From the NCBI RefSeq assembly GCF_963675165.1, contig NC_087382.1:2046001-2110000 (forward strand): DNA of 64,000 bases. The letters are read 5' to 3'. A program made the translations under genes and the position numbers. Position 1 is the stretch's first letter, and each line of letters opens with the position of its first letter. Of this stretch, positions 61,715 through 64,000 are shown piece by piece. Source of the stretch: Halichondria panicea (taxonomy: Eukaryota > Porifera > Demospongiae > Suberitida > Halichondriidae). The notes under the pieces are model-generated. The model was not told the origin of the DNA. It searched no databases and worked only from the letters and a program-made list of their open reading frames with translations.

Positions 61715-64000
61715 CCAATGTTATAGAGGAATATTGCTGGGACCATAATCACGAGTCCTCCTATACTGAAGTAAGTGAGACTATCTGCACTCGGCTTGAA
61801 CAAGAATGCACCACAATCATCTTCTTGAAACAGGCTCCAGAACAACGCTCCCAGGGGGGTCACCAGTGACTATGTAGGGGGTAGGCAGGGGGTTAAGGGG
61901 GGTCACCAGTGACTATGTGGGGGGTAGGGGTTAAGGGGGGTCACCAGTGACTATGTAGGGGGTAGGCAGGGGGTTAAGGGGGGTCACCAGCGACTATGTG
62001 GGGTAGTTGCTGGGGCATTAGTGACTACACACTCCATGCGATGATTATATTCCTAAACTCCATACCTGCACTATAGCAAGGTAAGCCGCTCCCTCTGCGT
62101 ATCGAATGAGTAGACCTCCTCCCAGGTACGAGACCACGTACATGGCAATGAAGGCCACACCCCTCAACCCTGGCACATAGTTACAACCAGCTCCACCAAA
62201 GAAACACTGAATAGCAAACCAATAGCTGCAAGAATTGAATAAGAAGAGCAACATATTAAAATTATTATGCTACCCATGCACTAATACATGCATGCAGGAA
62301 CCCATAAATAAGCCCATACATTTTTCTATTATTTTATGGGCTCCTGTTAAAAAATACGGACACAAAATTTTTGTTATCTTATAATTTATACTGATATTTC
62401 TTTTCTTGCGGCTTACTTTTCCCCAAATGTCTGGATGCTACCAGCAAAGCCATACCACGGCACCACGTCCACCCAGAACAACACACCCACAGAGACAGTT
62501 GATACAGGGAAGTCCAGAAGAGAAAGTAGAACAAGTTAACAGTTCTCGTGTCCTTTAAACTCTTCTCTTCAATCACGTTCATAACAGCAGCCGGGACCTA
62601 GAGAAGAGTGGAGGCAGTGTGAGTGTACTATGCACATGTAGGGATAGGGTTAGGGTTCACCTAGCCTCGAATTCAGGCCGATTAAAATACGGCCTGGTAC
62701 CTATTGCATGTGTAATTAATCATAGGCGTGGTCCATACACGCCCACGTACTATCTACTACCGTATAGCGGGTAATTTTCGTGGGGTAAAATATTCGTTAT
62801 TTTCGTGGGCAGGCTGACCTCCACAAAATTTTATCGTAGGCGTGGCTTATCTGAACGTAGGAATGCCGTGCAGCCATGAGACTAAACGAAATTTTTACTC
62901 ACGAAAACTACCATTTCTCGAGTTGAACGAATTTTTTACCCCACGAAATTTACCCGCTATATACGGTATGTATATGAAGCTATGTGCCACAGCTAGCCAG
63001 CAAGTCTTCTCGACAACGCAATAGAGAGCATAAACCACAGCTTCACAGGAGACAAGTATTTGTTAAAATTAATACGGAAAGAAACTAGTAAACAAACTAG
63101 TTTACGGTTTAATTTTACAAAGGTTTACTAAAGTATAACAAGTCACCCAGATTCTGGGTGACTCAGTTCGCGCATGTGCACTATCACCCATGCAATAGAG
63201 ACCAGGCCGTATTTTAATCGGCCTGGTCTCGAGGCTAGGGTTCACCTCACTTGCCACTATAGCTACAGTTTACTATGCACATGTACAGTGGGACCACACT
63301 ATAGGCTCTGTACACACTGATGGTCGATTAAGTATAGCATTTAAATCTGCTTTGTGGTGCTTTTAAAATGTGAGTTGAAAAGGGTTGTAATAAAGTATTC
63401 TTTCCAAAATATGATATTTACGGAGTGTATGATTATCTACTTACAAATCCAATCATGAACACTAGGGGCCATATAATCCTGGAGAGAGTTGGTTGAGCAA
63501 AGAACTGAGCGTTTCCACCTTTAGAGTTATCATCAAACTGCGCCACTACTGGTATCAGTGAGAACACCAGAGCAGCCACCACTGCACAAGCACACAGCAG
63601 CTTGAGCAGTGTCGGCCGCTTACGCAGAATGAGAAACCTGTGGACATGGAGAAATGAGTTGCAGTATCCGGTCAGGCATTCATATCATTACTTTGAAAGA
63701 TCCGTTTCATATAAAGTTGCGGCTGTTGCACATTTTCTCCTACTCCCCCTGACTCTTTTAATCAATGCATGGCTTAGTGACTCTTAGGGATATATAAAGC
63801 AATGAATCTATGCATCACAATCTCAGTAATAATAAAGCATGTGCGTGGAGAAATTAGTTGATTCTGCAGGAAATAAATATTGAGGCTAGAGGCATCACTA
63901 TCTCAGTAATAATATTTATTGTTTAAAGTAGTGTGTGAATACACTTGTACTGGCTATACTGGACATGTGACTAGTAATCAGTGGCCCTCACCTGAACAGT
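61715..64000 (-). CDS. CRT-like multi-pass transporter, partial, with frameshift
   Basis: Minus-strand exons 64000-63992 (partial), 63637-63445, 62597-62417, 62225-62066 and 61869-61715, all with GT-AG borders. Hydrophobic blocks include LLKLLCACAVVAALVFSLIP, RIIWPLVFMIGF, FYFLFWTSLYQLSLW, GVAFIAMYVVSYLGGGLLI and GALFWSLF. The sequence RIIWPLVFMIGF-VPAAVMNVIEEKSLKD fits the conserved membrane/NV(Y)xEK segment of the chloroquine-resistance-transporter-like branch of the drug/metabolite transporter superfamily, which sits in lysosome- or vacuole-like membranes. Exon 62417-62597 contains an extra TG in TGGGTGTGTTG. Removing two bases restores VLFWVDVVPWYGFAGSIQTF and the phase needed by the next exon. 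So either a real frameshift or a sequence error. Both gene ends are missing from view. Confidence 0.65.
61854..62005 (-). repeat. Four-copy repeat carrying a splice acceptor and exon start
   Basis: A unit of about 40 bp (GGGGGGTCACCAGTGACTAT then GTAGGGGGTAGG) is repeated. On the minus strand each copy contains ACATAG|TCACTGGTGACCCC, the acceptor and first coding bases (SLVTP) of transporter exon 61715-61869. The copy nearest the exon body is the functional one. Confidence 0.85.
62662..63237. mobile_element. 576-bp member of the TAGCCTCGA family, 9-bp TSD
   Basis: Left end TAGCCTCGAATTCAGGCCG, right end CGGCCTGGTCTCGAGGCTA, flanked by GGGTTCACC at 62653-62661 and 63238-63246. It lies inside a transporter intron and carries a nested element at 62758-62968. 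This longer form shows that the short palindromes are end-only derivatives. No transposase. Confidence 0.88.
62758..62968. mobile_element. Nested MITE with TACCGTATAGCGGG ends
   Basis: Inverted repeats of about 40 bp (ACCGTATAGCGGGTAATTTT ... and ATTTACCCGCTATATACGGT) with CGTGGGGTAAA / TTTACCCCACG inside. It sits within the 62662-63237 element. Confidence 0.8.

Overview
The window looks like nuclear DNA of an early-branching animal, most likely a demosponge. Genes have many short GT-AG introns, the DNA is AT-rich with abundant TAATTATA-type motifs, there is a TGF-beta type I receptor-like gene (an animal-specific family), and there is a tandem family of beta-helix/multi-pass membrane proteins of a kind I associate with sponges. 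The species is inferred, not proven. A 200-N assembly gap lies at 50867-51066.

Layout. 1-2276 (+): 3' end of a three-LIM-domain gene of the Enigma/PDLIM type, with extreme microsatellites in its introns. 2764-8428 (+): a nine-exon TGF-beta type I receptor-like gene that reads open for 528 codons but has lost the GS box, the ATP lysine, the catalytic aspartate and the DFG glycine, so it is a predicted pseudokinase receptor. 8255-54720: a tandem segmental duplication. Its unit is the receptor's last exon plus a convergent (minus-strand) intronless gene for a Pmp-like right-handed beta-helix protein with a multi-pass membrane C-terminus. The array has four beta-helix genes: A intact, B heavily broken, C with two frameshifts, D intact. 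It also has four extra copies of the receptor's last exon, each at the end of a CA-rich array. 55208-59499: a complete cut-and-paste element of the Ginger type with TGTCA...TGACA ends and a TCGG target duplication. It carries a nine-exon gene joining an H2C2/DD35E Gypsy-like integrase, GPY/F motif, ULP/C48-like protease and PHD finger. 61715-64000 (-): part of a multi-pass transporter gene resembling the CRT (chloroquine-resistance-transporter-like) family, with a 2-bp frameshift.

The duplicated flanks act as natural empty sites for one another. Comparing them shows several mobile elements directly: palindromic foldback elements with TAGCCTCGA ends and 9-bp target duplications (Mutator-like); a 7-kb element with 82-bp inverted repeats and a 9-bp duplication that explains why the last spacer is longer; elements ending CAG(G/T)GGCG with 5-bp duplications; and a TA-flanked element.

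Three unrelated genes (LIM, receptor, transporter) each carry a tandem repeat whose unit contains a splice site plus the adjoining coding bases. This recurring pattern is one of the more unusual features of the window.
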